From Nemania diffusa (taxonomy: Eukaryota; Ascomycota; Sordariomycetes; Xylariales; Xylariaceae): DNA of 64,000 bases. Location: the NCBI GenBank assembly GCA_038501195.1, contig JBBPUQ010000001.1:6510001-6574000 (forward strand), given 5' to 3'. How positions within the stretch are numbered: the stretch's first letter is position 1; every line of letters begins with the position of its first letter. Shown here piece by piece: positions 62,015-64,000 of the stretch. The translations under genes were made by a program, and so were the position numbers. The notes below the pieces were generated by a model. It was not told the DNA's origin, searched no databases, and saw nothing but the letters and a program-made list of their open reading frames with translations.

Positions 62015-63438
62015 ATGGACCGACTAGGCGAGGACTTTGTCTTCGTTGACTACGAGGATGTTATCATTGAGGTTCAACCTACGCAGCCAGAACTTCTCCG
62101 CAAGATCAGCGACTTCATTGATAGCGCTTCAAAGGAGCTATGGGAGGTCAATAAGACAATCCACGACAACCCCGAGTTGGGATTCGAAGAATTCATTGCC
62201 CATGAGACGTTAACGAAGTTCATGGTGAGCCGGGGTGGGTGGACGGTGACCCCCTCCGCGTACGGCTTAGCGACCGCGTGGGTCGCCGTCTTCGATAGCG
62301 GCAAGAAGGGGCCTATTGTCTCGTTTAATGTGGAGATGGGTACGTTATAAGTGTGTCGTTATCGCAACCTTTGGGCGATACTAACGAATTGAAATAGATG
62401 CATTGGAGGGCATCGGACACGCCTGTGGCCATAATCTCATCGCGACCGCATCGGTGGCAGGAGGTCTAGCAGTCGCCGAGATACTAAAGCAGGGCGAACT
62501 AGGCGGTAAAGTGGTGCTCTTCGGGACGCCTGCAGAAGAAGGTGAGCTGTCCAACCCTTACCATCATGACAATGGATTATTGTTTACTGATCGCTCATCG
62601 GTACATAGGCGGTGGAGGGAAGATCAAGCTGCTGGAGGCCGGGGCGTACCGGGATTACAAGGTCGATATTAATCTGCTGTCTCATCCCGGTATCACGAAG
62701 AACCACGCGCTCATGCGCACGTCGGCATATACGGCATTCAAAGTGGAATATTTCGGGCGCGAAGCCCACGCGGCTGCCAACCCGTGGCTGGGAATCAATG
62801 CCTTGGATGCACTGATAACCGCATATAACGCCATCTCGGTGCTCCGGCAGCAGACGATGCCAGGTGATGTGATACAGGGCAATATCACCGACGGTGGCTT
62901 GCGCCCCAACATCATACACGCATACACGGCGGGCGGCTTTGTTGTGCGGGCAGACACGCAGGGCAGACTGCGCGAGCTCACAAAGAAGGTGGAGGCTTGC
63001 TTCGAGGCCGGGGCGAGTGCCACAGGGGCCACGCTCAAGATGACGCCCATCCAGGCGTACGCCGACCATGTCCCCAACCGCCTGCTCGCAGACCGCTACC
63101 GCCAGCACTTCAACCAGCTCTCCCCGCCCGACCTCATACCCAACAACCCGGAGGTAGATGAGATCGAAGGGCGCACAATGGCCAGCACGGACCAGGGGAA
63201 CATCAGCTATGCCATGCCGAGTCTCAATGTCGGGTTCTCGATCCCTGCTGGTCCAGGGGGTGCTGGGCCTCATAACCCTGGATTCGCAAAGGCGGCAGGG
63301 ACAAAGCTTGCATTTGAGAACTGCCTCCGTGTTGGCAAAGCCATGGCTGCTGTGGCGGTTGATGTGCTGGGCGACCTCGATCTCCTCGATGAGGTGAAGA
63401 GAGAATGGAAGGAAGACATCCGACAGAAATCTCTATGA
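62015..63438 (+). CDS. M20 family amidohydrolase/peptidase, PM20D2-like
   Basis: Three exons: 62015-62339, 62398-62541, 62609-63438 (432 aa; human PM20D2 has 436). Introns are 58 and 67 nt (GTACGT...AATAG with a CTAAC branch word; GTGAGC...CATAG). The start at 62015 was chosen because MDRLGEDFVFV matches the usual length of this subgroup; an in-frame ATG at 61949 is the alternative. Residues 46-56 carry IHDNPELGFEE. The metal-binding motif DALEGIGHACGHN is at 109-121, the catalytic Glu pair TPAEEGGGGK at 152-161, the dimerisation/lid region starts near FGREAHAAANPW, and GPGGAGPHNPGF follows near the C-terminus. M20 enzymes are zinc-dependent and cleave amide bonds; PM20D2 relatives act on odd dipeptides, and fungal members are often called amidohydrolases. 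The substrate is unknown. It follows the transporter by 0.6 kb on the same strand. Confidence 0.9.
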
Positions 63439-64000
63439 TATGGTGGTCTAATATCTGTTTTCTAGAAAGACGATTTTCTCGGTGGACAGACACATCATAT
63501 CGATCTACCGACCTCCATACCATCGTAGAACCAATCTCATGAATGATATCGCTAGTTTCAATCGCATGATGTTACTGTGTAAGCTTAGAGACATGATATA
63601 CACTGACTTTACACAATACCTAATTACATAAGGTACTTACTGCCACATTATTCTTATAAGAGAATATAGGGAAAGTGAGTATGCTTAGTCACGTGGCGAG
63701 AGTGGGAGACATCGGAACTGCTTTGAATGTTTGATTGTCCCGCCACGGGAGATAAGACCGATAAGACTGATAAGTTACTGCTGTCGCGCTCTGTATAATT
63801 CCGTCTCAGGAACAGTTGATGTTGCTGCCGCTCCGAAACTGCAACACAACTGAATAGTTGACACTATTCCGTGGCCAATATATTACATACAATCCTTTAT
63901 TCGTGGTGCCTTGGTTTCCGCGTTGTACAATGTCATCATCTGCATTTTCATAGCCGTTTGTCTCTTAACTACCTCTGGGGTTGTTGTTATAAGCCGGGGT
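63439..64000. other. Right-end intergenic sequence
   Basis: 562 bp after the amidohydrolase stop. Probably 3' UTR then intergenic DNA; no open frame of interest and no repeat were recognised before the window ends. Confidence 0.5.

Noticed and set aside
62584..63273. 229-codon minus-strand frame opposite the amidohydrolase
   Set aside because: Shadow of exon 3 of the amidohydrolase, whose own frame carries clear family motifs.
1..64000. CRISPR arrays, rRNA genes and bacterial operon signals
   Set aside because: The window is fungal nuclear DNA; no regularly spaced repeats, rRNA signatures or ribosome-binding-site-driven operons were seen.

Overview
The window is from a filamentous ascomycete (Pezizomycotina). 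The genes are cut by short introns, mostly 53 to 120 nt, with GTRNGT-type donors, CTRAC/CTGAC branch sites and AG acceptors. The gene set is typical of that group: two Zn2Cys6 regulators, an Rsc7/Swp82-type chromatin subunit, a fungal homeobox regulator and a sugar-porter MFS protein. I cannot place it below that level. All exon models were assembled by hand from reading frame, splice consensus and family motifs.

Layout. About 1-12 kb has no gene I can support, but holds a compact non-autonomous DNA transposon at 5124-5744. It has 31-nt inverted termini, a perfect 9-bp target duplication, and an AT-rich core with a 161-nt near-perfect palindrome. At 12.1-15.1 kb lies an Rsc7/Swp82 chromatin-remodelling subunit (+). 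15.1-26.6 kb is gene-poor and relatively AT-rich, with two faint retrotransposon-like remnants. At 26.6-28.6 kb there is a homeobox transcription factor (-). 28.6-44.6 kb is a 16-kb gene-free stretch of short repeats and TACCTAGGTA/GTAAGTAAGT-type words.

The right third is the gene-dense part: a HAD phosphatase of the glycerol-3-phosphatase type (-, 44.6-45.8) divergent from the Nug1 ribosome-assembly GTPase (+, 46.5-48.3); a Zn2Cys6 factor (-, 49.7-52.8) divergent from a second Zn2Cys6 factor (+, 55.7-58.0); then an MFS sugar transporter (+, 59.5-61.4) and an M20D2-like amidohydrolase (+, 62.0-63.4).

Functional picture. Rsc7, the homeobox factor and Nug1 are core regulatory or housekeeping genes. 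The last four genes (two regulators, an importer, a hydrolase) look like a possible small nutrient-use cluster; that is inference from adjacency only. The most distinctive sequence features are the palindrome-bearing transposon and the zinc cluster of the second regulator, which is spread over three exons including a 20-nt micro-exon and is followed by a GC-AG intron.
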